Shown: positions 1-10,019, counted from the stretch's first letter. The stretch is 64,000 nt of DNA from Opisthorchis felineus (GCA_004794785.1 SJOL01005988.1:110760-174759); one strand, 5' to 3'. Translations and numbers: made by a program. Notes: generated by a model not told the origin, from the letters alone.

Positions 1-19
1 GATTTCCCACATTTTACTG

Positions 20-1008
20 TTGTCGCGAAAGTTTGTCCATTACTCCGGATGGTTGTTGTGTTTTGGGGATGGAGTTATCATTCCACCGACTCAGCGATCG
101 GCTGTTCTTGCAGATTTGCACTCCGGTAATCTTGATGTTGATAAAATGAAACCTCTTGCACGCTTGTCATGCTGGTGGTCGGGACTAGATGCTGATATCA
201 AGTCTACCGCTGAAAACTGTGCTAAATGTACATACAAGATTCATGGTAAATCTTAACAGTGGTATTCGTGGCCAGTTACTTGTCGAACATTTTAACGAGT
301 TCATGCCGACTACTGAGGTCCCCTTCTCGGTGAATATTTTGCTTTAATTGTTACCGACGCGTATTCATGTTGACCTGAAGCTTTTTTAACTTCTTCTTTA
401 AGTGCTGAATCCACACAACAAGCATTGAGGAAAGTATTCAGCCATGAAGGTGCACCAACTGCTTTGGTCACCGACAACGGCACACGCTTTACTGCAAAAT
501 CCCTCGAGGAATGGTTGAATGGCCTTAGATATCGACATCTGTTTACCGCTCCACGACATCCCCAGCCGAATGGGCCTGCTAAGAATTTTGTGCGGACACA
601 TAGATCATCTATTACATCATTCCTTCTTACTCTTTTGTGGAAGTGAACCGCGGAATTGATAATTTTCTGATGAACTGCAGGAATGCCGTTCATTCAGTTA
701 CTGGGAAGAGTCCTGCGATTCTTTTTAAATCTCGCTCGTTGCATACAAGTCTTGACTGTTTCAAAACGGCTGATCTCACGTTTTTCAATGGTAATGATTT
801 ACGGCCTGCTGCAGAAATAACACTTTCATCAAATGGCAAACATATGGTCACAATTCTCGATTTGGATGATCTCTCTTGTCACCGGAGACACACTAATCAG
901 GTTGAGTTCAGTACCAGAGGTCAGTCTGTTAACAGTACTCCTACTGTTTCAAATTCTAATGAATCCTTTGTATATGATCGTATTGTAGCCAAAAAATGTT
1001 ATCTCTGA
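20..1008 (+). pseudogene. Gypsy-1 integrase remnant (left-arm copy)
   Basis: This is the integrase end of a Ty3/gypsy pol gene, which would insert element cDNA into the host genome. The zinc-binding N-terminus (20-256) keeps a His and the CAKC cysteine pair, but the second His of the HHCC pattern reads Asn (HSGNLD). The core is broken by a stop where a Trp of the YSKWPE motif is expected. The second catalytic Asp is present (VTDNGT, about 470-485). The third acidic residue is Lys (NGPAKNF) where the family has Glu. A frameshift separates the core (425-646) from the C-terminal part (637-1008). Catalytically dead; identical lesions occur in the right-arm copy. Confidence 0.85.
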
Positions 1009-1123
1009 AGAACATACTACCTGCAAAGAACCTGAAGTTCCCAATCCGAGAAGATCCGGAAGATTACGATTAAGCTCACTACTGAACTATAAAAATCCAC
1101 ACACCTATTCGAGGTGTGGCGGG

Positions 1124-1305
1124 TGTGATGAACATGACTGATGCTCTATTCATTGCCCTATTTATTATTCTCTTGTTTTGATATTCCAAATGCTATACAC
1201 ATACATCAATTTGAATGCATACATACTACTTGTTACGCCATGATGGATTCTGAATTTCTAGTTCGTTTGGTTATACTGATATACGTTCTGAGCTCAATTA
1301 CTACG
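1124..1305 (+). repeat. Gypsy-1 LTR (left-arm copy)
   Basis: The 182-bp LTR starts TGTGATGA and ends TTACTACG (the family ends in CA, so the last base is mutated). It is preceded by a G-rich tract (GAGGTGTGGCGGG), which fits a polypurine tract placed just before a 3' LTR. The right-arm twin is 8078-8259, and a diverged partner is at 11789-11962. Confidence 0.8.
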
Positions 1306-1323
1306 GAATGCCTTAATTCAGCG

Positions 1324-1913
1324 CAGAATTATGATGGCCCGCTTCAGAATGCGTTCCATCACATTGCGCGATACGCTAGTGGGTCTAATAGACCTATAGC
1401 TGCCGGGCGATAGACGGGCACCAGTTTTGCAGGCTGGCTTGACAATCACTTCCTTTCAAGCAGAAGGAAAGTTAAATTTGTCGAGCGGCTGACGAAACAC
1501 CAGGCAGAAATGCTTTGCCAGTGTGAGCAATGTTTTCTTCAGGATTCTTAGGTGGACCTCATCTGGCCCCAATGCACCTAAGGGGTTTGTCCTGTGCGAA
1601 AAATAGCGAATGTCCCTCTCCATGAAGATCAAGTTGGTTAGAGGCCGTTCCTAATTTCTCCTTGCCAAGATTAGGTGTGACGAGGTCGCTGGGGCAGAAT
1701 ACAGGCCTGCATAGTATTCACTATAAACCTCAGACACCATTGTTGGGTTAGTTATGGGTTCCCGGTTTCTGTCTCTCAAGGATAAGGCGGTTGGCTTGCG
1801 TCTTCGGTGGTGTCTTATGTAATTATACAGCACATTCTTGTTTTTCCGGGCGAGGTCCAGTATCGTAGCTTGTCTTTAGGTATCCCATTGGCGGATTTCC
1901 TACTCTCATTTTA
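1324..1913 (-). mobile_element. CR1-like LINE fragment, linker region (left-arm copy)
   Basis: On the minus strand this encodes the stretch between the endonuclease and reverse transcriptase of a CR1/jockey-type LINE, including ATILNLARKNKNVLYNYIRH and, further on, VMERILKRAI, where it is cut off by the gypsy LTR. It carries several stops. From 1883 to about 1913 it is still CR1 coding sequence (EIRQW), but identity to the right arm falls to roughly 70-75 percent. Confidence 0.8.
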
Positions 1914-1953
1914 TATGGTTTTACTGATATACTTGCGAAGCTCAATTACTACG
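1914..1953 (+). repeat. Short gypsy LTR end fragment
   Basis: About 40 bases (ACTGATATAC...GCTCAATTACTACGG) match the end of the Gypsy-1 LTR at 1276-1306 with a few changes. It sits just inside the loop, next to the end of the left arm. Confidence 0.6.
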
Positions 1954-2968
1954 GTAGACTTGGTTTTAGTCACCGTCACCCACGCAACTGTCTTTGACTG
2001 GTCCCATTCACCTCTTGTAGAAATGCCAAGACAAAACTGTATCAAAAAGGGGTCACAACTGGTCTTCGTTTGCTTCCCGTGCGTCCACAGAAATCACTGC
2101 TCCGGCACTTGTCCGGACAACTCAGTATGTGTGGCATTCCAGCAAGCGCAAGCACCCGTAAAATGGTCGGGGCCAAATGGCTCCATCAGGTCATCTACAA
2201 CCAAATTCCTCAGATAGTGACAGTAGCTATCTCCGGACCCTATGATTGACAAAAGTTCACTGTACTTATAAGGACTTCTGGTGAGGTCCACCCTGTCAAT
2301 GTAAGAAGCACTAAGGACGGTGGCAGCACCTCATACTGGAAACATCAATGCAGCGCGGTGGATTCGCACGCGCTGTAAAGGTCGTTTGGACGCCTAAGCT
2401 TATAACCAGTTTTGGCCATTCCATTTAAGTTCAGCCTATTAAGCTCTCCTCAGAAGTGACAGATCATACGACAACTGTTCTCATCCACGTGCATACGCAC
2501 ACGCATTTTTATGCAGCAATCACCCCAGTTAAATAGAACTGTGTTAAAGTGGAGCAATTTAAGTCCATGCATATTAACTGTGCATGGTTTCAGTTGTTGT
2601 AAAAATGCAGGCTTGTTTGATATCCTGTCGTTCCAGGCTGGGTAAAGCATCAGTAGTTCTACTGTTAACTTTCATAATCGCTTTCAATTTAGAGGCAGCT
2701 GTAGCGTAACTTCTTGGGGTATTTCATACATTTACCGGCTAAAATAAGTCCCCAAAATTTCCCAAATGAGTAAATGTTAGAAATCATTCAATTTTCACCG
2801 GATAAATAACTTCGTTTTCGACACCACACTACAGTTCCTGCTTTTATCTTTGGTGAAATCAGAGTACTAGTCTCTATATGGGTCCAGGGCTGTGTGCATC
2901 ATTGAAAGAACTTCTTTGGTTTATGGACTGCTATTGTAATGTAGCATTACGATTGCGTTTTTGATGCA
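1954..2968. other. Gene-less stretch downstream of CCDC96
   Basis: I see no recognisable gene. Short open frames (for example minus 2094-2291) have no motif I know. The part next to 2969 would be the 3' untranslated and downstream region of CCDC96, but I did not find a clear AATAAA signal on the minus strand. Confidence 0.5.
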
Positions 2969-4291
2969 TCAGGGTCTATCCATGTTTTCCGCAAGTCCTT
3001 CAATCTTTTCAATCAAACTTTTTGTGCGTGCTTGATATTGTGCTGTGATTCTCTTGGTCTCCTCGAGAGCCGCTTTTTTCTCTAAGACAGCGTCCACCGA
3101 GTCTTCATAATTAAGCAGCAAAGCGGTTTTGCCTAGCAATCCGCAAGAACGACGAAGCTTGGAATTATCCATTCTTATACGATCACGAGCTTTCTTCAGT
3201 TTAGCCAGCTGATCTCTGTTAAACGTCAGCTCGGCGTCGGCTATTGCCAAACGTTGTCTTTGTTTTGCATTCTCATACTGCACTGCTTGAAGCTTTTCCT
3301 TTACATGCGTCATAATTTGAACAGTACTTGCGATTTTTCTCTTCAGTTTTCCAAGTTCCTCATTTCGTTCTTCTATCTTTTCATTGTAAGTTTGGTTTTC
3401 TATTTTCAACTGCTCAAAATCAATTAAATGGAGACCCTCGGCTAACTCCTCTTTTGACTTCAAGATCGCCTCTATTTTGGCAACTTCGTTACGGAGTTTT
3501 ATATTTTCCAGACGAACTTCCATCACAACTGCCTCTTTCTTTTGTTCTGCACTCAGCATTGCAAGCAGGTCCTTTGGATTGATCGGTCGCCCTGTGCGGC
3601 CATGCAGAGCCTTCTTGCCAACGTTATATTTGTAGTTTGTGAAATCTCTATAAGCTTCGTCTACTTCCTTTTGTCGCTCAGAACATACAGCTTTCAACTC
3701 CTCGATCTGTTTCTGATAGGATGATTGCATTTTCTGATATTGATTTCTGAGTTCCGTTAGACTAGAGATGTACTTATTGTAGCGCTGCTCGTAATCAACC
3801 ACATTGTCTGTCGTACTACCGCCCATACTAGATGCCCCACTCTGTTGTTCGGCAGCGTCGGCTTTTTTTCTACGGAAGTACTCGGCTAGTTTGGTCTGCA
3901 GTTGAAGGTTAGCCTCCCGCGCCACCTTGTGGTCCATAACCGCCTGTCTGTACTGGTCGATTAGTTCCTCTCGCGCTTTTTGTCTCGCTTCTTGCTTGCT
4001 AGCTGAGTGGAACGAAGCTTCACTACCAGTGGGTTCACGCTCAATCGCTGTACCGCTCACTGTTCCGTTCTCTAAATTAAGTGCTTGTGGCTGATCAGAT
4101 TGTTCATCCGTTGATGTGTGTTGCACACGTTTTGAAGCAGAGCTTTCCTCTTCATCATCATCATCGCTGGTTTGGGTCGTTACAAGTAGATTATATTCAT
4201 CAAAAGTGTCCTTTGATTCACCCCGGATTATGCCCTCTGCATCTCCCTTTGAAATGGTACTATGTTCTGAGTTTTCTTTGTTCAGTGACAT
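2969..4291 (-). CDS. CCDC96: Coiled-coil domain protein CCDC96 / CFAP184
   Basis: This encodes a 440-residue axonemal/centriolar coiled-coil protein. In other animals and ciliates CCDC96 (CFAP184) partners CCDC113 in cilia and flagella. The first about 95 residues are acidic and serine-rich (DDDDEEESS). The rest is long heptad coiled coil. The family signature is near residues 287-316 (LHLIDFEQLKIENQ, then KIEERNEEL) and continues into a VQIMTHVKEKLQ-like stretch; this favours CCDC96 over its paralogue CCDC113. There are no stops, and the length is near that of animal homologues (human about 555, with a longer N-terminus). I chose the first ATG; the frame is open upstream to a stop near 4376, with an acceptor-like site at about 4352, so a short 5' exon may exist. 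The gene lies in the loop between inverted transposon arms. Confidence 0.88.
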   Translation of the reverse strand: MSLNKENSEHSTISKGDAEGIIRGESKDTFDEYNLLVTTQTSDDDDEEESSASKRVQHTSTDEQSDQPQALNLENGTVSGTAIEREPTGSEASFHSASKQEARQKAREELIDQYRQAVMDHKVAREANLQLQTKLAEYFRRKKADAAEQQSGASSMGGSTTDNVVDYEQRYNKYISSLTELRNQYQKMQSSYQKQIEELKAVCSERQKEVDEAYRDFTNYKYNVGKKALHGRTGRPINPKDLLAMLSAEQKKEAVVMEVRLENIKLRNEVAKIEAILKSKEELAEGLHLIDFEQLKIENQTYNEKIEERNEELGKLKRKIASTVQIMTHVKEKLQAVQYENAKQRQRLAIADAELTFNRDQLAKLKKARDRIRMDNSKLRRSCGLLGKTALLLNYEDSVDAVLEKKAALEETKRITAQYQARTKSLIEKIEGLAENMDRP

Positions 4292-4345
4292 CTCAGACGT
4301 GGCTGTTGAAGCACCCACAAGTGGATGTGCACCTGGTGGTGTGGA

Positions 4346-4362
4346 TGAAGCTGAGAAAAATT
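4346..4362 (-). other. Possible 3' splice acceptor upstream of CCDC96
   Basis: The minus strand reads a pyrimidine run ending TTTTTCTCAG, in frame with and about 60 bases upstream of the first CCDC96 ATG. This could be the boundary of a short first exon or a trans-splice acceptor. A nearby ATG followed by GTGAGC would give a 36-base intron, but its phase does not match, so that pairing is not supported. Confidence 0.35.
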
Positions 4363-4640
4363 GGGCGCGACAAGTTCACAGCTCACTTTTTTCGGTGGTT
4401 TCATGAAATTCACTTTGTTCGAGTACGTTTGAGTTATCCTTTATTCCTACTGTTATTTCTGGCTGTTAGGTACCCGGTTATGTAGGTGCGTAATGGATAA
4501 ACCTACGTCGAAACCTTGGGCATTATCTCCATTATCGTGTTCGCTTGACAACTTAGTTTCCGGGACTGAGTCCATGTTGAAAATGTGCCTACCAAGCGCC
4601 ATGACAACAGCCCAGTTAATCAATCGGTTAGTTTGCTTTT

Positions 4641-4668
4641 TCATGGATTCACGGATTGCTACACAGGA
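4641..4668 (-). repeat. CR1 3'-tail-like fragment
   Basis: The sequence resembles the 3' end of the CR1 element at 5187-5226 (CCTGTGTAGCAATCCGTGAATCC on the minus strand, about one and a half 8-bp tail units). It may mark a second 5'-truncated CR1 insertion whose body I cannot delimit. Confidence 0.4.
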
Positions 4669-5349
4669 ATTTGCGATACCGCATGATCAGAGAATGTACT
4701 AGGTATCTGAGGAGCGAGAAGCCACTTCCGCATTTCAGTTTGTATTGGTTGGAGTTTGGCAAAACGCAGAACTTAATATAGGATATGTCAAATGCTCTGC
4801 CAGATATGGAACCTGGCCCACAGGAAGGAGGCCAAATTTGCCTGGGCACGAATTCCCATAGCTAAATGCAACTTGAACTAACAGGGAAGTTGGGGTAGGC
4901 ACGAAACAATTGAGGGCTAGACTCTTTCAGTAACAGATTTGCACCTTGAGATGAGGGCCCAAATGAGTTCATCGGAAGCGGGTCTACTTCTTAAGGGTTA
5001 ACCAGAAGACTGTTTACAGGTCAAAAACACCCGGAGTTCCTCAGTCACAAGACTCAGGCCCAGAATCTACAGCATGTTATGCAGCTTTCGCCTTCATGAG
5101 ATCAGTAGGAACGGCACCACGGTGGAATTCAAAATCGCCTTCAGTGGTTTCGACACTTTGCGCCTTCCAGTTTTCTTCAGACAGAGGTTCACGGATTCAC
5201 GGATTCACGGATTGATACACAGGATAGGGGCTTTCGCCCACGTTTTCCGGGTCGGTTTTGTTCCTGTCGTACACCTGAAAGGCACAAGCGAAAAAAGGTT
5301 GTAGCCCTGCTCTTTGAGTTCTCAGCGCGGAGCAATATGCTTGCCGGCA

Positions 5350-5871
5350 CTAGGACTCGCATAAAAAAGTGTCTAATAGTGCTTTGAACTGGGTTCTAGA
5401 AGGAGCGTGGTCAACCGTCGGAGGAAGGTTATTGGACGCAGCAACTACACGAAATGAGAAAAAATTTTGCCTGATGAAAGTGTGCGCTCCAAGCTTGAAA
5501 ATCTTCTTACCATGTCCCCGCCGTGTATTTGCTGGGTCAACGGTGAAAAACCTGCTGGCCAAACCTTGTTGAAACAGGGCATAAGTAACAATTAGGTCCC
5601 CTCGAAGGCGGCGATACTCGAGGGGAAAGAGGTCAAGCACTGCGAGACGCGCTTCGTAGTCCACGGATTTAAGGCCGGAAACCATTTTCGTAGCTGCCCC
5701 TTGGACACGCTCAGTGAGGGTTACGTCCTTCTTGCGTCCTGAGTAGACAACTTGGTCGGCATATTCAAGAAGCGGTCTGACGTACGCCCATAGAATATTT
5801 AGAAGTCCATCCGGGCAATACGGGAGAAGGTGCGCTGAGTCATCCGTGGAACGGCGAATGCTCTTGAGCAT
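5350..5871 (-). pseudogene. CR1 reverse transcriptase C-terminal domain
   Basis: The 173-residue frame has the hallmarks of the CR1/jockey C-terminus: [38 protein letters not shown] and [14 protein letters not shown]. It would help the element's RT bind its RNA. The domain is open through to the terminal LLDTFLCES, but detached from the RT by a disrupted segment and therefore not functional alone. Confidence 0.85.
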
Positions 5872-6007
5872 ATTTCTCAGGGTGCGGTTAGAAGGACATT
5901 TTTGAGGAGAGTCAGATACCTAAATCCTTTTTGGCATCTATCCTCGTGATGTCTTCTGGTCCATTCTCATCATGCACGACATAGGCGTTCGCTGAGTCCT
6001 CTCCGAA

Positions 6008-6664
6008 TTACATATGGACGCACTTCTCGTCATTTAGAGGAAGGTGCCAGTCCAACGGCCACTGTTTTGCAGCGTCTACATCCATTTGAAGGGTACTGGC
6101 ATTGGTACTCCAGGATTTTAATTCGTCCGCAAAAAGTAGACATGGACTTGAAAGAACGTCTGGAAGGCCGTTGACGTATATCCGAAGCAATAGTGGTCCC
6201 AGAACGGAGCCTTGAGGAACTCCAGTGGAGACCGGCGCTGGAGAAGGGTAGGTCGAACCTACTTTCACTCGAAATGTTCTGTCTGATATGAACGCCTCGA
6301 TCCAGAGTAGGATTTTCCCTTGAATCCCGTAAGACTCGAGTTTTTGGGGCAGCGGGGCGTATAACACTCGATCGAATGCTTTTGAGAAGTCGAAAAAGAT
6401 GGCATCCGATATGGGTCCCCCGTCTCTGGCTTGGGTTAAGCTGTCCATAAATACGACCAGGTTCGCCACGCAAGAATCTTTCGGGAGAACTCTGCGTTGA
6501 GCTGGAGATACCAAGTTGTTGGAAGTAGGGTGATCTATGATGGCTCGCTTCAGAATGCGTTCCATCACCTTGCACGGCAAGCTAGTTTTTCTAATGGGCC
6601 TGTAGCTGTCAGGTAATAATCGACCACCCCTTGTTAGATTGGTGTGACAATCGCTTCCTTCCAA
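6008..6664 (-). pseudogene. CR1 reverse transcriptase domain
   Basis: The 218-residue frame covers RT motifs: PDSYRPI, FFDFSKAFDRV, GVPQGSVLGPLL and the catalytic box. The box reads FADE (residues 178-181) where the family has FADD, so a catalytic Asp is lost. The N-terminus merges into a disrupted KEAIVTPI-like stretch at about 6670-6690, close to the head-to-head junction. Confidence 0.85.
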
Positions 6665-6734
6665 GCAGAGAGAAGCTTGCCCTCGTCAGGGGACTGACGT
6701 CTTCTTTATTCTACAAATTCAAACCTCTTCCACT

Positions 6735-8060
6735 CGGCGGCCTAATGTCGCGGCAATTTCCGTGTTGTCTAAAATCCTGCTTAGTTAGTTGTGAGCCGAT
6801 TCTCGTCTTCTCGGCGTGGTCTACCGTTGCCCCTCGAGTCCAACGGAATATAAACAGTCCCCCTTACAAACACTTGAGCAACTCTCCTCCAGGTACCACT
6901 TCACACCTCTCTTGCTGGTAGGTGATTTTAACGCTCCAAAGACCTCCTGGATGGAACTCCGGCGCATCAGGTCTAGCGTACACTTTGCATCGGCAAAGAC
7001 CGAAGTCATTCAACAGAACGCTTGGACTCGACATATCGCCACGCCTACCAGATACCGCGCAGGTCAACTGCCAAATCTGCCGGATTTGGATATCACAACG
7101 AAAGACGCTTCGTTGATCAAGCGGTAATGAAAGCTCCACTGGAACTTACTGACCACTGTGTGCTGGGGATTGATTTCATCTACTACTGGGCAAGCAATCC
7201 GGAACCACAGGCGTGGATCCAGAAATTCTACCGTGTGGAATCCCCAGAAATGAGTAGCACACTTGAACCAGTGAAAGGCCTAAAAAACTTTGCCCGGAAA
7301 ATTTCCGAGGCCGAAGTGGTGCTCGTCCCAAAAATGACGAGCTGGCGGCCGCTTGGACAAAAGACCACCTAAAAAATTTGGCATCTTCTGCAGAAGAAGC
7401 CTTAAATGCTTTCCAAAAAATTGACTACCGGAGACACAGAACATGAGCTGCAGTTTCGTAAAATCCACAAAGATTGCAAGTAGGAAACCCGACAACGGTA
7501 TACCTAAAGACAAGCTACGATACTGAACCTCGCCCGGAAAAACAAGAATGTGCTGTATAATTACATAAGACACCACCGAAGACGCAAGTCAACCGCCTTA
7601 TCCTTGAGAGACAGAAACCGGGAACCCATAACTAACCCAACAATGGTGTCTGAGGTTTATAGTGAATACTATGCAGGCCTGTATTCTGCCCCAGCGACCT
7701 CGTCACACCTAATCTTGGCAAGGAGAAATTAGGAACGGCCTCTAACCAACTTGATCTTCATGGAGAGGGACATTCGCTATTTTTCGCACAGGACAAACCC
7801 CTTAGGTGCATTGGGGCCAGATGAGGTCCACCTAAGAATCCTGAAGAAAACATTGCTCACACTGGCAAAGCATTTCTGCCTGGTGTTTCGTCAGCCGCTC
7901 GACAAATTTAACTTTCCTTCTGCTTGAAAGGAAGTGATTGTCAAGCCAGCCTGCAAAACTGGTGCCCGTCTATCGCCCGGCAGCTACAGGTCTATTAGAC
8001 CCACTAGCGTATCGCGCAATGTGATGGAACGCATTCTGAAGCGGGCCATCATAATTCTGC
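6735..8060 (+). mobile_element. CR1-like LINE, 5' half in opposite orientation (CR1-a)
   Basis: The plus strand encodes the endonuclease C-terminal part (LLLVGDFNAPKTSWMELR near 6910), a target-binding linker (VLYNYIRHHRRRK at 7550-7590) and the start of RT up to VMERILKRAI at about 8055, where the Gypsy-1 LTR region begins. It has several stops and frameshifts. It overlaps CR1-b by about 130 bp of element sequence at about 75 percent identity. The inverted order could come from twin priming or from two separate insertions. Confidence 0.82.
6816..7127 (+). pseudogene. CR1 apurinic-like endonuclease, C-terminal part
   Basis: The frame contains LLLVGDFNAPKTSWMELR, matching the endonuclease/exonuclease fold motif GDFN of LINE endonucleases, and then a run resembling LPDLDIT. 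The N-terminal half with the catalytic Glu is absent. Coding continues in other frames through 7022-7372. Confidence 0.75.
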
Positions 8061-9382
8061 GCTGAATTAAGGCATTCCGTAGTAATTGAGCTCAGAACGT
8101 ATATCAGTATAACCAAACGAACTAGAAATTCAGAATCCATCATGGCGTAACAAGTAGTATGTATGCATTCAAATTGATGTATGTGTATAGCATTTGGAAT
8201 ATCAAAACAAGAGAATAATAAATAGGGCAATGAATAGAGCATCAGTCATGTTCATCACACCCGCCACACCTCGAATAGGTGTGTGGATTTTTATAGTTCA
8301 GTAGTGAGCTTAATCGTAATCTTCCGGATCTTCTCGGATTGGGAACTTCAGGTTCTTTGCAGGTAGTATGTTCTTCAGAGATAACATTTTTTGGCTACAA
8401 TACGATCATATACAAAGGATTCATTAGAATTTGAAACAGTAGGAGTACTGTTAACAGACTGACCTCTGGTACTGAACTCAACCTGATTAGTGTGTCTCCG
8501 GTGACAAGAGAGATCATCCAAATCGAGAATTGTGACCATATGTTTGCCATTTGATGAAAGTGTTATTTCTGCAGCAGGCCGTAAATCATTACCATTGAAA
8601 AACGTGAGATCAGCCGTTTTGAAACAGTCAAGACTTGTATGCAACGAGCGAGATTTAAAAAGAATCGCAGGACTCTTCCCAGTAACTGAATGAACGGCAT
8701 TCCTGCAGTTCATCAGAAAATTATCAATTCCGCGGTTCACTTCCACAAAAGAGTAAGAAGGAATGAAGTAATAGATGATCTATGTGTCCGCACAAAATTC
8801 TTAGCAGGCCCATTCGGCTGGGGATGTCGTGGAGCGGTAAACAGATGTCGATATCTAAGGCCATTCAACCATTCCTCGAGGGATTTTGCAGTAAAGCGTG
8901 TGCCGTTGTCGGTGACCAAAGCAGTTGGTGCACCTTCATGGCTGAATACTTTCCTCAATGCTTGTTGTGTGGATTCAGCACTTAAAGAAGAAGTTAAAAA
9001 AGCTTCAGGTCAACATGAATACGCGTCGGTAACAATTAAAGCAAAATATTCACCGAGAAGGGGACCTCAGTAGTCGGCATGAACTCGTTAAAATGTTCCA
9101 CAAGTAACTGGCCACGAATACCACTGTTAAGATTTACCATGAATCTTGTATGTACATTTAGCACAGTTTTCAGCGGTAGACTTGATATCAGCATCTAGTC
9201 CCGACCACCAGCATGACAAGCGTGCAAGAGGTTTCATTTTATCAACATCAAGATTACCGGAGTGCAAATCTGCAAGAACAGCCGATCGCTGAGTCGGTGG
9301 AATGATAACTCCATCCCCAAAACACAACAACCATCCGGAGTAATGGACAAACTTTCGCGACAACAGTAAAATGTGGGAAATC
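7501..9382. repeat. Right arm of the 1.88-kb inverted repeat
   Basis: This is the reverse complement of 1-1882 without gaps. It includes part of CR1-a and the 3' end of Gypsy-1 (LTR and integrase). Because Gypsy-1 continues beyond 9382 to a full element here, this locus looks like the donor and the left arm like the copy. Confidence 0.93.
8078..8259 (-). repeat. Gypsy-1 3' LTR
   Basis: 182 bp. On the minus strand it starts TGTGATGA right after a G-rich polypurine-like tract (8260-8275 region) and ends TTACTACG. It aligns with 11789-11962 with small indels and many substitutions, so the element is not young, unlike the inverted arm copied from it. Confidence 0.82.
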
Positions 9383-9465
9383 GACGTCGCTCTCGCTGTG
9401 CCCAGCCACGTCGCAGGGCAGAAAAATGGGGGGAAAATATCTTCTGGTATCAGCAGCAAGCGCAT
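8375..9465 (-). pseudogene. Gypsy-1 integrase (right-arm copy)
   Basis: The same content and lesions as the left-arm copy: zinc-binding N-terminus 9465-9127 (second His to Asn), core 8958-8737 with VTDNGT but NGPAKNF (Glu to Lys), and C-terminal part 8746-8375 with the VTGKSPAILFKSR and SSNGKHMVTILDLDD runs seen in gypsy integrase tails. The N-terminal frame here extends further upstream than in the left arm because the window truncates that copy. Confidence 0.85.
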
Positions 9466-9559
9466 CTTGCTTGACTGGTAATGGTTGAATCAGTAAGCAA
9501 TCTGAATTATTTGAATTGGAGTCGCATAATGGAATTCTGGATTAGAAAGCGGCATGGGG

Positions 9560-9965
9560 AATCATCTTTGCACTACGATGAACAATTGTGTAGGTATACG
9601 AAATCAGTGCATAATCCACCGTTGCACCATAGCAGCAAGTGACTTCGTTAGGGACTTTGTAGGATGATACAAGAACTTTGAAGCCTCGTGATCAGTAGCA
9701 ATAGTAAATTTTGATCGAAAACGATACTTATGAAGCCGTTTGACAGCCCAAATACCGCAAATGCTTCTTGTTGACTATGAGGATACCGACGTTCGGCTTT
9801 TGAGAGTCGACGGGAAATGCAGATCACCGGTCTACCACACTGTTCAAGGATTGCTCCTATTCCAGCGGGAGAAGCATCAGTAATGATGGTCGAATGATGT
9901 TGGGCGGAAAATGGTTTCTAAACAGCTGAAGTTTAAAGATGACCAAGCAATGCACGCAGCGCCTT
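9560..9965 (-). pseudogene. Gypsy-1 RNase H remnant
   Basis: Across frames the minus strand reads IITDASPAGIGAILEQ, GRPVICISRRLSKAERRYP and ATDHEASKFLYHP, the standard gypsy RNase H sequence with the catalytic Asp of TDAS. This domain degrades the RNA strand of the hybrid during replication. Several frameshifts; non-functional. Confidence 0.8.
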
Positions 9966-10019
9966 TTCATAGTTGGAGGACCAAGAAAATTGATGGGCAG
10001 ATATGACATCAGACAAGCA

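Larger units (their letters stand above)
1..1882. repeat. Left arm of a 1.88-kb near-identical inverted repeat
   Basis: Each base x in this arm pairs with base 9383-x of the right arm, with no insertion or deletion from 1 to 1882. I found three substitutions (616/8767, 1396/7987, 1794/7589) by comparing translated pieces and spot-checking DNA; a full base-by-base count was not made. The arm holds the 3' part of a gypsy element (integrase and LTR) followed by an antisense CR1 LINE fragment. It is still matching at base 1, so it may continue beyond the window. It is either a very recent inverted duplication or an assembly artefact. Confidence 0.93.
5187..6690 (-). mobile_element. CR1-like LINE, 3' half (CR1-b)
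   Basis: This is a degenerate non-LTR retrotransposon of CR1/jockey type, running right to left. It contains reverse transcriptase (6664-6008), the conserved C-terminal domain (5871-5350) and a 3' untranslated part ending in three copies of an 8-bp unit (AATCCGTG on the minus strand, 5189-5213). Short tandem 8-mers at the 3' end are typical of CR1 elements. The RT and C-terminal frames are separated by a frameshift or stops between 5871 and 6008. The upstream half of a similar element lies head-to-head on the other strand (6735-8060). Confidence 0.85.

Noticed and set aside
310..693. 127-residue minus-strand open frame repeated at 8690-9073
   Set aside because: It is recurrent only because it lies in the inverted arms; it is antisense to the gypsy integrase and has no protein motif.
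1807..2217. 136-residue open frame on the plus strand
   Set aside because: It crosses from antisense CR1 sequence through an LTR fragment into unique DNA; the first part is simply the reverse of a CR1 coding frame.
4289..4318. CCDC96 start at the upstream GTG
   Set aside because: GTG starts are not expected in nuclear genes of animals; the first ATG in frame (MSLNKEN) is used instead.
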